The notes beneath the pieces are model-generated. The model was given only the letters and a program-made list of their open reading frames with translations. It searched no databases and was not told where the DNA came from. A stretch of DNA of 64,000 bases, taken from assembly GCA_963585895.1 (NCBI GenBank), contig OY757912.1, forward strand, positions 86,385,599 through 86,449,598, written 5' to 3'. Source of the DNA: Sepioteuthis lessoniana. Its lineage: Eukaryota > Mollusca > Cephalopoda > Myopsida > Loliginidae. This document shows positions 20,140-31,204 of this stretch, one piece after another (the stretch's first letter is position 1; each line of letters starts with the position of its first letter). The position numbers and the translations under genes are program-made.

Positions 20140-20222
20140 CGTGTGAGTGTGTGTGTGTGTGAGCAAGATTTTGCTTTAAATAACCTATAATGATTGATAT
20201 GCCATAAAACCAAAGCAAATCA
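19645..20222 (+). mobile_element. Rep-C, plus, full length
   Basis: Head CCCTGTCAGCTGAGGCTG (this part duplicated locally), GAAGAGGGGTAAAACC, middle GAAACCATTTAACTGTGTAC, a TA/TG tract at 20080-20162, and the tail TTTGCTTTAAATAACC...ATTGATATGCC with an A/C-rich end. Confidence 0.8.
20080..20162. repeat. (TA)n(TG)n microsatellite inside Rep-C
   Basis: TA run, then TG run with interruptions, in the same slot before the Rep-C tail. Confidence 0.95.
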
Positions 20223-20434
20223 AATTTCACCTCCACATTTAACCTTTCATTCCAAAGGCCTAATGACCCTTTTGAAACATTGAATTTGTGTCCTATTCAT
20301 TGATGCATAAAAACGTGGGTTTAAATCTTAAACAAAAATCTCAATTCTTTTAATTAAGAATTCGTGTCCTTGAAAATGACTGATGGCGGTAGCAACCTTT
20401 CGGAAAGATACATATGGACAATCTTGGGTCCGGT

Positions 20435-20975
20435 TATTTAATGGTATATCAACCTTCGTAGGTTATTTACGTGTACCTCGGCCTTTTGGCTGGGTGGGCG
20501 CGCAACGGCCATTGATCAGCAAGTGTAGGACTGGACCTGGTTGTCCAGTTTAAGCTATAATCAGGCATACGTGCCTGGACCCGTGTTTTGGTCCATATCC
20601 AGCTAAGCTAATCCAGACTCACATTGCACTAAGTGAGCCGATGACCAGCCAAGTACAGCAGGGTTCGAGCCTCGGCTCGTGCTTGACCTTCCCCTCCCCT
20701 AATCCCCACTTTAAACCAATCTTCGGGTCATTTACGTTGAGTCAAGTCCTGTCTGGTGGGAGGCAGAGACAAATAAAAACTTCGTAGGTTATTTAATATC
20801 AAAGCCATCCTTGTAGAAAAACATTTCAAATGTCATGTAACCCACAGCTGGGAGTGGGGTTTAAGGGTCCATATCTTTTGTAAGGGTATTAGTGTGAGAG
20901 TGAACGTAATAGCCTCAGTGGAGTTCGAACTTGCTTACTTCGAGGCTGCTGATCAGCACATTAACCAGGAGTTCT
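20435..20975 (-). mobile_element. SINE-A, minus, split by the U2-headed SINE
   Basis: Tail part 20435-20469 (AATGGTATATCAACC) and body/head part 20796-20975 (GAGAGTGAACGTAATAGC, GGAGTTCGAACTTGC). Removing the insert and one copy of the 16-bp duplication restores a continuous SINE-A. Confidence 0.85.
20470..20779 (+). mobile_element. U2-snRNA-headed SINE, 310 bp
   Basis: The 5' end contains CTCGGCCTTTTGGCT (20477-20491), identical to the conserved 5' segment of U2 snRNA. After a 22-bp insert come GATCA, AAGTGTAG and CCAGTTTAA in U2 order (U2 stem I-IIa region). The remaining 200 bp are unrelated to U2 and include a B-box-like GGGTTCGAGCCTC. The element ends GACAAATAAAAA. Perfect 16-bp flanks (20454-20469, 20780-20795) prove insertion. 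U2-derived SINE heads are known but rare; a tRNA-like origin of the body is an alternative. Confidence 0.75.
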
Positions 20976-20999
20976 CCTTCCTGATGCTGTTTACTCATT

Positions 21000-21985
21000 G
21001 CACCTTATCATCGGCAATATTGTACGAAAACAAGATAAATTAAAAGCTTTACATCAATAAAAGATGTGATTACTTTTTTTTATTGATATGTGAGACAATT
21101 TTAACCTATATTTTGTTCTCAACTGGAACTACGAAAAATATTTTCCTTTCGAATATCTGTCTTTCTATTTGCGACTAAAAGATTATAAGATTAAGATATG
21201 AACGGAAGACATCAGAAAATACTTTCTCGTCAGTCGAAAAAACAAGTTTTTCTTTTCTGTTGCCTAATCGTGGTCGAAAAAAATATAATGTTTTATCTTT
21301 TTTCTTTACTTCAGAGATAAGATAACAATTTTAACTTTAAATACTTTGCTCGCAGCAAGAAAGAAAAATTTTCGGAACGAGTTATTATTCATCTTTATTT
21401 ACTTGCTTTATATTTTATAATGTTGTTTAAAATGCCATGTGTTACAACGAGATCTATTATGGTAAACGTTAATAAAAAGAAATAGAAATAATGTTGACAA
21501 GTATTTTTTCTTTGTTGACGGCTTAAATTTGTAGATTTTCATATAAAAATCATACATACTAAATAAAATAGCTTTATCAAATAAAACAAGTACAATGTCG
21601 ATGTTGAATATGATGCTTGCACATGCGCAGCAGTGTTTCTTTTGACTCTTAATTCCTCTCTGGGAATGACAGTCGGACACGTGACCGCGAACAATATCGG
21701 TAAAGTGTTATTTTGGGCCACGCCACACGTTGCAATCAACATCTCGTTTCAGTGCCAAAAATACAGCCACAATCAAAATAAACCTGATAAATATTAAGAA
21801 TTCACACAGCCAGGTGATAGCGTATAATGATACTGCCCCTATATATATATATATATGTCGGGTGGCTCTTAAGCACGGAAAGAGGTGGTTCCCAAAAACA
21901 GAGTTAAAGTGAGTAAGATCCTCATTGAGTGCCCTATACCTACGCCAGTGTGTCAAATGAATCGGAAGCATATTACTCAAAACAT
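21000..21985. other. Unassigned AT-rich stretch
   Basis: No element or gene recognised, apart from a short TA run at 21840. The region 21640-21740 is a little GC-richer and has an E-box (CACGTG, 21679), which alone means little. Confidence 0.4.
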
Positions 21986-21989
21986 ACAG

Positions 21990-22585
21990 TGCAACGGTTA
22001 TCGTCGAAAGAAATAATATCCGGTCAAGGATTTTAAATCATGAACGCTGCTATTTGAAAAAGACATGAATCCTTCTAAGTCCCTACTTAGCTGTGGGAAA
22101 ATATTGTGCGAAGAACAGTTGGATCCATGCTTTTTTCAAATAGTGTCGTAAATCATTTAAACACTAGTCACCGATTTAAGTGGTTCCAATTATTGCTATG
22201 TATTACAAACATCAGTCATTTGTTTACACACAGTTAAATGATTAAATAGTTCTATTTCAAGCAATTCAGATAAGCATAAGTCATTTGAATGCACTCAGTT
22301 TAAATGACAAGTAGTTCTATTTGACCGTAGATAGGACACTATCCAGATTTATTGGAGCCTCACCATCAGATTGTTTACTATCATATCATGGACACTCATT
22401 GAGGGACACTTATCCCTCTTTAGAGATGCAGTTGCTGTATTCTACAGCCCCAGCCGATTGGGCCAGCTTTTCGAAATACCTTTTCGCTTTATTTGACACA
22501 ATGGCGTAAATATTGGGCAGACTGGGTTCTTTATTCTTGATTAGTCAGCCAGTCAGGAAGACAAACACTCCGAATTCAAACCATT
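21990..22585 (+). mobile_element. SINE-B, plus, old, split by Rep-C
   Basis: Head/body at 21990-22106 (AACGGTTATCGTCG, AAAGACATGAATCC, TTAGCTGTGGG) and body at 22508-22585 (GCAGACTGGGTTCTTTA, CTCCGAATTCAAACC). AAATATTG repeats at the two break points (22099-22106, 22508-22515). Confidence 0.6.
22160..22485 (-). mobile_element. Rep-C, minus, tail missing
   Basis: Middle ACACAGTTAAATGATTAAATAG and TTCTATTTCAAGCAATTCAG, head TAGATAGGACACTATCC, GCCTCACCATCAGATTG, CATGGACACTCATTG, CCCCAGCCGATTGGGC. Confidence 0.75.
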
Positions 22586-22589
22586 TGTA

Positions 22590-22852
22590 AGTAAGTAAAG
22601 TTGGTGAGCATAGTTGAGGGTGACCAGAAGGCTCCCTTTTCAATAGCTACTACACCAAGGTGTAGGAGAGGGCGATACTCCTTTCCCTGGATTGCTCCAC
22701 TTTGCCCTTGATACGTACCTTATATTGCTGAGTGTTAAGCAAGGAGGCATCAAGTAACATTTTTAAAGTCTTTAGTATGACGCGACCTGGGATTGAACCC
22801 AGCTCTCCCGGACCATTGGCGAACACTCTACCCACTATGAGCCGGTGATTTG
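22590..22852 (-). mobile_element. SINE-D, minus, full length
   Basis: Reversed end AGTTGGTGAGCATAGTTGAGG, body TACACCAAGGTGTAGGAGAG, TGCTGAGTGTTAAGCAAGGAG. Then the tRNA-like head: B-box GGGATTGAACCC and A-box region CACTCTACCCACTATGAGCC. Confidence 0.8.
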
Positions 22853-23189
22853 TACTCCACTTAAAAAGGACTAAAAAGATACGGAATTTTTCCAAAAAGA
22901 AATTCTATTACTCCACCTTTAAATGAACAGTAATTGTCACCTTTACATAGTCCACGACTTTACTGATACACCGCTTCCACTGTTTTTGCCAGTTCTTGGA
23001 TTGTTTTTGAAGGCCATTTTCGGGGATTGTTTATAATTACGGTAGCACCATTTTTTGTTTTACTTCTACCCTATGAAATCGAGAAAATTTCAGGTTGCCG
23101 AAACAAAACATATCCGCTGAGGCCACGCCGCACAGAAGAATGATCAAACAGCCTTTCCACCATATACAGGATGTAGCATAAAATCAATT

Positions 23190-23405
23190 TTCTTAAGCGG
23201 ACACAACTGGCTAGAATTCCGTGTTTTCCTCTCTAAAGCTGGTTGCCTAACCAAAAGTAAGACCCAATTACCCATAACTTAGGGTAGAACAAATGGATTC
23301 ATCTCTTTCACAATGACATTAGCGCAAAATGAAACGGAAACAACCTCGTCGAGGAAATGAACTCAGGTCATCGATTTCATTCGTAGTGCAGGGGTATCAA
23401 TTAGT
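23190..23405 (-). mobile_element. SINE-B, minus, old
   Basis: TTAAGCGGACACAACTGG, CTAGAATTCCGTGTTTTCC, TACCCATAACTTAGGG, ACAAATGGATTCATCTC, and a head with a changed B-box region (GAACTCAGGTCATCG). Confidence 0.6.
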
Positions 23406-23752
23406 TCTTGTATAACTGTGACACCGCTGTACTGTTTTTCTAATATCTATTTGTAGCCAAGGAAAACATTTTGAGAATACGTAAACCACTAACATTTTTT
23501 GTTTTCTTTTAACATCATGTAGAATGATCTATTACACATTTCCACATCTTCGCGATCGTCACAGGAAGTCACGCGACATATTCTTTGCAACACATCACGC
23601 ACTTTCGCAATCTGATTGTTGTCAGTTGACATGCAAAGTCATCCAAATTTAGAATCGTCTTTGCTGGATATTCTTTCCAATTTGTAATGCTGATACCACT
23701 GATGACACTGCGTTCAACACAAAATAAATCATCCCTATTGGACAATCTTTAT

Positions 23753-24044
23753 CATATTTACCAACACCTCCTCTCGGGCAGGAGATGACACAAGGTCACT
23801 TTTTAAGCGGAGTTTAACAGTTTTCAACTCAGAGTTTTCCTTCTCCTACTCTATTTGCCTCACCAAGGCTGAAGAACTTAGTCTGTCCTACTATTTCGCC
23901 ATAGCTGGAGGGAGAATAATTGGAATCATACCTTTCCCAAGGTTATTAGTGGAATGTGAAATGCAATCAGTCTTGTCCAGGATTTGAAATCGTGTCGTCG
24001 TGTCCATTTTCTACGACGATAACCATTACACCACGGTCACCTCC
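23753..24044 (-). mobile_element. SINE-B, minus, full length, 16-bp target duplication
   Basis: 292 bp, from ATTTACCAACACCTCCTC (reversed tail) to ACCACGGTCACCTCC (reversed 5' end). ATTGGACAATCTTTAT is duplicated at 23737-23752 and 24045-24060. Good second reference for the family ends. Confidence 0.9.
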
Positions 24045-24119
24045 ATTGGACAATCTTTATATTTGAAAAAGTATCCGGAAGTATTTGTCTAATTTGAAAC
24101 AAAGACGTTTTGTCCTGAG

Positions 24120-24235
24120 TATGATACTAAATTGTATCTGATGTTAAAGGTGCAGTTCAAGAGATCTGAAGATTATGGAGTCATCCCTTTAGTGACATTA
24201 CTCCCAGGTCGACTTTGATTTGGAGTTGCATTTGT
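24120..24235 (+). mobile_element. Rep-C head, degenerate
   Basis: GAGTATGACACTAAATTG, ATCTGATG, GTGACATTACTCCCAGG and TTGATTTGGAG match the Rep-C head with many changes. Confidence 0.5.
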
Positions 24236-24399
24236 TTTCAAAAATCAAAACTACTACTACACAATAATTTATTGGTGAACTATTTAAAAACAATTCGGCT
24301 TCATTATGAACAAACCCTGTACATTAAAATATTCTATATTCCACTGGGAGCAGCATTCAGAAAATATATATATCAAGATCAATCGCTGTCATCTGCACG

Positions 24400-24655
24400 A
24401 AAATAGCGAGCTTAGAGTAACGGTTTTCGTTGTAGAAAATGGAATCGACGACGCAAGTTCAAATCTGTCTTAGAAACTATTTGTTCTCCCCACTCCTAGC
24501 TATGGATAAATAAATAGACCGATTAGGCTCTTTAATCTTTGTTATGTAGCCCATCTAAGAGGAAGAAAACTCTGAATTGAATACAGCTTTACTCTGCTTA
24601 CAAAAATGCTTTGTGTTGCAACCTGCTCGTGGTGGAGGTTATGGTAAAGAACATT
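24400..24655 (+). mobile_element. SINE-B, plus, old
   Basis: Head GAGTAACGGTTTTCGTTG, B-box CAAGTTCAAATC, body TCCTAGCTATGGATAAA, GGCTCTTTAATC, TTGTGTTGCAACCTGCTCG. Confidence 0.65.
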
Positions 24656-24687
24656 TCCCTAGACTCCTTGAAATTCTTATTTTCTGA

Positions 24688-24927
24688 GCGCTCCATCGGT
24701 TGGGGCTGTAAAAGACACTGACTTCACTTCTGCAGAGAGGTAAGACCCCTCAAGGACTTTCCTGGGTATGACACTAAACTGCATCTGATGGTGAGGCTCT
24801 AGTCAACTAGATTTGCGGAATGCTGAGGTTTTTCATTGCCATTGCTTCTAGATCCCGTAGTGATAGTACCTGTTAGGGATCAATTTATGGGTCAAATAGA
24901 ACAGTTCAATCTTTTACTAAGGATTAA

Positions 24928-24967
<40 letters not shown>

Positions 24968-25205
24968 TTTTTGAAACCATTCAGCTGTGTACAAAGGATT
25001 CATATCACATAGATAATAATAATGTTAACCAGCAATAATTGAAATGATTTAAATGTGAGCCAACAAATGAAATTCTTAACAACTTGTTTAAAAAGTTACC
25101 AAAAAACTATTTGATTACAAATTACATACGTATAGAAAAACCGGATTTGGCATCAAATAACCCACATGGATTGAAATGCCATAAAACATCACCCAACCAA
25201 ATTAT
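24688..25205 (+). mobile_element. Rep-C, plus, full length
   Basis: Head CATCGGTTGGGGCTG, CTGCAGAGAGGTAAGACCCC, GACACTAAACTGCATCTGATG. The middle includes an ATT trinucleotide run (24931-24964) and AACCATTCAGCTGTGTACAA. Tail GGATTTGGCATCAAATAACCC...TTGAAATGCC. Confidence 0.75.
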
Positions 25206-25320
25206 AGTCTGAAACGTTGATATTACTTTAAAGAATTCGTCAAAGTGGAAGTTTTTAGGTCAGGATAGAATACCTGCTTTAATTTAAAGAAAAAGAAAAG
25301 AAAGTACCTCAATAACGATG

Positions 25321-25464
25321 GGTAAATAGTAGGACGGACTAGGTTCTTCAGCCTTGTTGAGGCAATTAGTCTAGGAGAAGGAAAACTCTGAATTCAAACC
25401 TGTTAAACTCCGCTTAAAAATTGACCTTGTGTCATATCCTGCCCGAGCGGAGGGGTTGGTAAAT
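25321..25464 (+). mobile_element. SINE-B, plus, 5'-truncated, 18-bp target duplication
   Basis: Only the last 144 bp, starting at GGTAAATAGTAGGACGGACT and ending AGGGGTTGGTAAAT. AGTACCTCAATAACGATG is perfectly duplicated (25303-25320, 25465-25482). Confidence 0.9.
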
Positions 25465-25926
25465 AGTACCTCAATAACGATGCCGTACGTATATTCGAAT
25501 ACACGATTTTGCCCGTCCCAAAATCAACTAATTATATAATCACATACGCGACGAAATCAGCTCTGACTTTAGCAAAACATTCATCAGCTGAAGATCATGA
25601 GATCAGGCATGGTTTACAGGTTGAAGTTTTAATATCACAAGAACAATGACCTTTCAGCAGTAAATTACAATATCATCCGGCTTTGTTGGTTTTCATGTAC
25701 CAAATAAAAATGCAGACTGTATTCACAACTTGCCAGTCATTCCGGTGTAATGTAGTAACAGCGTTCCCCGAGCCTAAGTGAACCTTATGACAGTCTGTTT
25801 GATAGACAGCATCGAGTCAATCATGGGAACTCTCGCAGTAAGTGCAGGAAACGATCACACGAGAGTTGAGGGTTTTTAGAAGGGTCAGCGCGTCAGTGAG
25901 TTTATAACCTGTAAAGGATAAATTGG

Positions 25927-25981
25927 TTGGCTGGTTACGCTTTATGGCATATCAAACCTTGTGGGTTATTTAATACCAAAT

Positions 25982-26022
<41 letters not shown>

Positions 26023-26460
26023 ATATATATATATATATATATATGATGTGAAACGAACCGGTTATAGATAACATTTTAGACGGGTCAAAGAGCATTTGTT
26101 AGCTAATATATCAGCTGAGGCTACGTACAGTTTTTAAACGAGTCTTAGCTAATTCTTTTGCACACAGTTAAATGGTTCCAAGTATTGCTGTGCCTCACCA
26201 ACAATTAGCATTTAGTTTAAATGTCAAACAATAATATTTGACTCCTAGATAGGACCCTACCTGGTGCTACCCTTCCGGCTAGAGTAGACATTGGAGCGAT
26301 GACAATGAAAGGATACTCTGCATTCCCCCAAAGTTCCAGTATTACTAGAGCCTCACCATCAAAATGTTTAACATCATATCAAGGAAACTTGTTGCGCGGG
26401 TCTGCAGAGATGCAGTCGGTGTATTCAACAGTCCCAGCCGATTTGGCTAACAGTTAAAGG
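25927..26460 (-). mobile_element. Rep-C, minus, with embedded microsatellite
   Basis: Reversed tail GGTTGGCTGGTT...TTTATGGCATATCAAACC, a CA/TA tract at 25984-26044, middle CACACAGTTAAATGGTTCC, head TAGATAGGACCCTACC, CTCACCATCAAAATG and CCCAGCCGATTTGGC. Confidence 0.75.
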
Positions 26461-26910
26461 GCCCCAACAATTGCTATTTCACACTAATAATTCGATTTGA
26501 CATCAGTCATTTGTTTGCATACTGTTGAATGGTTTCAAGTATAGTTAATGGGTAAATATTTTTATTTGTCCTATACAATTAGAGTTGATCTGGGAGTAAT
26601 GGCACTGAAGGAATACTCCACATTCTCCAGAGCTAAATGAACTGGATCCTCAGCATCTGATAATATTAGTCTCATACTCAGGACACTAATTCAATTTGAC
26701 CCCAAGATAAGACCTTGAGAGGAACTACTGCTTAGGGTCAGAGTAGACCGGGGAGTAATGGCAATGAAAGATTACAGCCCTTTTCCCAAAATCTTCAGAA
26801 CTGGAGCCTAACCATCAGATTGTTTAAATTCATTTCCAGGACACTCATTGGGGGTTCTTACCGCTCTGATGTCTATGTGGTCTTTGGCTCCAACTGACTG
26901 GGTGAGAATA
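26461..26910 (-). mobile_element. Two partial Rep-C heads, minus
   Basis: Two successive degenerate copies: TTGATCTGGGAGTAATGGC (26585) and GTAGACCGGGGAGTAATGGC (26743), the second ending GGCTCCAACTGACTGGG near 26900. Both lack the tail. Confidence 0.6.
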
Positions 26911-27017
26911 TAAGTTATGAGCTTAAATTTTGGTTCACGTGATGTCGTCCACATATCCGTGTTGGGTGGGTTACGGTTCATAGACTCAACAAATACCACT
27001 TAAGATCTCCTTGTTTA

Positions 27018-27590
27018 TGATTGATTGATTTTTACAGCATTTCAACCCATCGACACACGACTGACGAAGGCATGGACAGCTATCGATAGGCTCTCGATCA
27101 TATGGATGTCGGACCTAACTGATAAAATGAAACGCAGTTTCTTCCAGGCAGCGGTTAGGTCGATACTGCTATATGGATGCACCACATGGACGCTAACGAA
27201 GCGGCTGGAGAGGAAACTAGACGGAAATTACACAAGAATGTTGAGAGCAGTATTAAACAAGTCCTGGCGACAACACCCCACTAGACTCCAACTATACGGA
27301 CACTTGCCCCCCATCACGAAAACTATACAAGTTAGACGAACCAGACACGCGGGACACTGCTGGAGAGGCAAGGGCGAGCTCATAAGTGATGTACTCCTGT
27401 GGACCCCCACATATGGATGTGCAAATGTAGGACGACCAGCATGAACTTACACACAGCAACTATGTGAGGACACAGGATGTAACCCTGAAGACCTGCCGGA
27501 GGCGATGAATGATAGGGAGAAATGGCGAGAGAGGGTCAGGGATATCCGCGCTGGCGGCGCGACAAGATGATGATGATGATGATGATGGTT
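27018..27590 (+). pseudogene. RTE-like LINE 3' end, plus
   Basis: Open from about 27025 to a TGA at 27443 (GRPA then stop), otherwise continuing to the natural end. It carries KAWTAIDRLSIIWMSDLTDK, FFQAAVRSILLYGCTTW, KLDGNYTRMLRAVLNKSWRQ, QVRRTRHAGHCWRG, DVLLWTPTYG and EDLPEAMNDREKWRERVRD. A (GAT)n tail lies at 27566-27588. A TTGATTGATTGATT run precedes it. One nonsense mutation separates this 3' third from an open frame. The N-terminal endonuclease and most of the reverse transcriptase are absent. Confidence 0.8.
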
Positions 27591-27709
27591 ATTTTATGCT
27601 TAGATGTTAGGGAAATGCACGTGTTGTGTATGCATATTGTTATTCTTTATGCCTTTGTTTATTTTTTGAATATGATCTAATCGAGTACAAACATTTAAAA
27701 AAAAGATCT

Positions 27710-27925
27710 ATTTGAATGTAGACGGGACCCTTAACAGTACAGAAGCTTAGAATCAGAGAGAACGTGGGAGTAAGAGTAATGAAGGTGTACCCTACACTAT
27801 CAAGATCTCCAGAAATAAAGTTTTGCCATCAAATGCAGTTTATTGTCATACCTAGGAACACCCTTTTTCGAGAGGTCGGGTCTTATCCCTCCGCAGGAAA
27901 TAAAACTAACGTAATCTAAAATTCA
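27710..27925 (-). mobile_element. Rep-C head, minus, degenerate
   Basis: GTAGACGGGACCCTTAAC, GGGAGTAAGAGTAATGAAGG, CATACCTAGGAACACCC and TCTTATCCCTCCGCAGG. Confidence 0.55.
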
Positions 27926-27929
27926 TCGA

Positions 27930-28560
27930 CAATGCAGTCCTTGATTTTGAGGCTGGACAGGAGGGAGATTAAGGCATACTCATAATATGACTTGTATTTT
28001 TTTAGACTCGATGTCTGACTTTCTCGTTTTCTATGAACTCGTCGTCTTTGTCACCAGGAAATTTCGTCGAGACCCACTAATACTTTACAGGGACCAATAA
28101 ATATAAAAGTAATTTAGTAATATGAGACTTGAAGTAATTGGCCAATTCACTTTGAGTTAACTGAGCCCTTCACTTTGAATTATCTGACCGAGTCAAGGCA
28201 CTTAACTATTTATATGATCTTTAGCTGGCAACTGGAGATGACGCTCTGTATAATCTGAAATGTGAAAGAATTGGCGTTCTTCATTTTAAGTTGTTAGATT
28301 TGGTGTCAACAAAAGAATCTTGCCTATGTGTTATTTTCCCGTGACTATTTTCCTTCAACTGATTTATTAATCTCAGCCTGAGATTTATACCATTGTCAAC
28401 TCAGACAACATATTTTACAAACATGGCGGTGCATTCTTTTCTCATCTGATGGTATTTTTATTCTTCTTTTGCTTTCAGGATATCGTGGGAGCATATCTCA
28501 TTTGTTTATGATATAGCACCAACTGTGCTGTGTCACAATCCCCTGAGAAAACACACAGCG
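27930..28560. other. Unassigned stretch
   Basis: No repeat family or gene recognised. Confidence 0.4.
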
Positions 28561-28564
28561 AATC

Positions 28565-28567
<3 letters not shown>

Positions 28568-28629
<62 letters not shown>
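28568..28629. repeat. (TA)n microsatellite
   Basis: About 62 bp of TA. Confidence 0.95.
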
Positions 28630-28632
<3 letters not shown>

Positions 28633-28884
28633 AGAATAGTTCTAAAACATCGAAACCTCACCTAGAAAGAAGAACGTTGCAGAACAGTTTTCTTTTTTTA
28701 TGGCAACACAATACGTATTCTAATAAAACTAGAAAAACTAATTAAGATTTTTCTCGTTTTATAAGATATGGTAGTGTGATGTCTTAACAAAAATGTTCAC
28801 TTATATGCGTCTTTCCACGTGAGGATAAGAACTTTTTGAACGTATATATAATACATAAAAAAATCACGATATCTGGTAGTTAAA

Positions 28885-29145
28885 GTTTCATTGGTTTAAT
28901 GAGTAGAGAGGGCGCCAATGGTCCCAGAAACCAGGGTTCAATCCCAGGTCGAGTCATACCAAAGACTCCAAAATGGCACTTGATGTCTCCTTGCTTAATA
29001 CTCAATATTATAAGATAATGATCAAGGGTAAAATAGAGCAATCCAGGTAATGGAGTAGCGCCCTCCCCTACACCTTAGTGTAGAAGCTATTTAAAAAGGA
29101 GCCTTTTGGTCACCCACGACTGAGGTCACCAACTGTACTTACTTT
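28885..29145 (+). mobile_element. SINE-D, plus, full length
   Basis: A-box-like CATTGGTTTAATGAGTAGAG, B-box GGGTTCAATCCC, then AGTCATACCAAAGACTCC, TGTCTCCTTGCTTAATACTC, GGAGTAGCGCCCTCCCC, and end GGTCACCAACTGTACTTA. It keeps the segment missing from the 7-kb copies. Confidence 0.85.
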
Positions 29146-29493
29146 ATTTCTTTCTGACGATTGTGCATTCCACATGAATCTTTAAAGAACGTTAGAATGA
29201 ATAAAGTACTCAGAAGACGGCAAGCAGAGCAGGGTAAAAACTAAAACAATTATTTACCTCACATTCCTTTACTCCGTTTTTACAAATAGTTTAATTCATT
29301 TTTTTTCTTTTTTTCTTAAACACAAACAAATAATTTTTTTCTATTTTTTTATTGCTTTTCAAAAACTCCAGTTCTTTTTCATGACGGTTTAAAGATAAAA
29401 CAATAAAATAGAACGCGCTACCCCCCCCCAAAAAAATGCATAAAACAACTTGTGTACGGCTGGGCAAGTGAGCGTAAGGTAAATTTTTATTTT

Positions 29494-29498
<5 letters not shown>

Positions 29499-29558
<60 letters not shown>
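29499..29558. repeat. (TA)n microsatellite
   Basis: About 60 bp of TA, followed 45 bp later by a partial Rep-C head. Confidence 0.95.
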
Positions 29559-29560
<2 letters not shown>

Positions 29561-29600
29561 TGTCATTAGTATTTTTTGCAAACGTTACTTCGAAAGTTGT

Positions 29601-29710
29601 TTGCCCTGTTGGCTGGAGCTGTAGAATACGCTGACTGCAACTCTGCAGAGGGGTAAGATCGCCTCAATGGAGCCACACGGTGGTCCTGAGTGGTGACCTG
29701 CGATCCCTGA
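29601..29710 (+). mobile_element. Rep-C head variant (C2) ending at a GGTGGTC junction
   Basis: TTTGCCCTGTTGGCTGGAGC, CTGCAGAGGGGTAAGATCGC, then CAATGGAGCCACACGGTGGTC in place of the usual continuation. The reverse complement of 33850-33935 has the same junction, so this is a subfamily. Confidence 0.6.
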
Positions 29711-29714
29711 TGAC

Positions 29715-30250
29715 GGGATCTTGGTGGCTGAGTGGTCCATGAACCGGTTACTCGGTGGTCATGTGACCTGCAAAAGTTCTGTTTGGCATTTACTTGGGGT
29801 TAGACAGGTGGATGAAGTATCCTAATCAGGTCAATCGATTGGTCAGCGCTCATATATTATTAAATTCTGACCGTATTCTATAAATTGCCCCTCGGGCAAA
29901 CAAATATCAAACTCTTTTCATCTCGTAAAAGTTAGAAGGCGTTGGTTGAATTTCAAGAGCGTCGAAAGAAACTGTTGATGACAATTTTTTTCCTACCAAT
30001 TTATTAATGCTCATTTAAATAATGAATTATCTTTCTTCAAGTGTATTAATACATACAAAATTTTACATACAACCCCCCCCAAGTTTTGGTATTAAGTAGC
30101 TGACAATGGCTGATATGCCAGTAAACAAAATAATAAATCAGCATTACCATCCGAAAGTCAAATCTCCAATATATTTCCACGGTAACTACAACTGTTACAA
30201 AAAACGCAATAATATCCATATGTAGATTGAGTTTTCAGCTATAAAATCTC
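29715..30250. other. Mostly unassigned, small SINE tail near 30090
   Basis: TTGGTATTAAGTAGC...GCTGATATGCCAGTAAAC at 30086-30128 is a lone hairpin tail of the SINE-A/Rep-C type. The rest is not recognised. Confidence 0.5.
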
Positions 30251-30255
30251 ATTCA

Positions 30256-30462
30256 TGGAGTTTCCGTGACGCAATGGCTAAAGTGCTTGAAGTAAACGAG
30301 TTCGAACGCCACTTGCGTTATTGCGTTGATTCTTGGGTAAAGTATTCACCTTTTTCCCTCCAAGTTGTCGGTTAAATAGTAGCACTACTTTTCTTCTACA
30401 AGGATGGCTTTGGCATTAAATAACCTACTATGGTTAATACGCCATCAAACAAAGAAACCAGA
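30256..30462 (+). mobile_element. SINE-A, plus
   Basis: Head GTTTCCGTGACGCAATGGC, B-box GAGTTCGAACGCC, GCGTTATTGCGTTGATTC, and tail TTGGCATTAAATAACC...TTAATACGCCATCAAAC. Confidence 0.75.
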
Positions 30463-30894
30463 ACAGAATTTTCTCACTTAATGATAACCAGATACTATTG
30501 ATTTTTGCCAGCAATGAACCAAAACCTGCTAGCAGGTCTTTCTGAAAATAATGAAAAGCAAAAAAGAATGAAAAAAAAAGCAACAAAAAAAAAAAAAAAC
30601 GAAGCAAAACTACGGCTTTAATTACATCCAGAAATATAGATGTGCTCTTCTTTTTGAATACATATCATTGAATTTTCACTTCCTTCTTCTCAACGTCTAA
30701 TTTTTCTCAGTTACAGATAAGGTTTAGATTGATTTGGTTTCTTTGTTTAATGATTGTTTTTGCTCAATAATAACTATTTGTTTTGCTATCAGTTATAGAA
30801 TTTCAAGAATTCTTATCTTGCACCAATAATCTGCAAGCAATTCAATGAATTTAAGTAACACATTATAATCCTTCAAAGACTTCCAAACATTAAT

Positions 30895-31198
30895 CATCAT
30901 CATCATTAAATGACGCTGACAGCACTGATTTCCCTTACTCTTTCCATACGTCCCTATCATCTACCGCTTCCAACAGGTCTTCCATTCTACATTCTGTATC
31001 CCCACACAGCTAATGTAAATAAGTTCTTACTGGTCGACCAACACTGGCGCATCCATTCTTTCTTACTTGTCTAGCAGTGTCCCACATGTATTCGTCTTAC
31101 TTGGATGTTTTTTGGGATAGGAGGTAAGTGGCTGTACAGTTGTTTTTTCGTTGGGTGTGCTTCCAGGATACGTTAAAAATAGCTCATAGCATTAGTAC
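30895..31198 (-). pseudogene. RTE-like LINE 3' end, subfamily 2 (3' half of an inverted copy)
   Basis: ATC-rich tail at 30897-30906, then minus-strand matches in order: reversed DRE/EDLP region (CCAACAGGTCTTCCATTC), AAGTTCTTACTGGTCGACC, TAGCAGTGTCCCACATG and CCAGGATACGTTAAAAAT, which corresponds to the MLRA-NKSW region. Heavily decayed. Confidence 0.65.
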
Positions 31199-31204
31199 AT
31201 ATGA

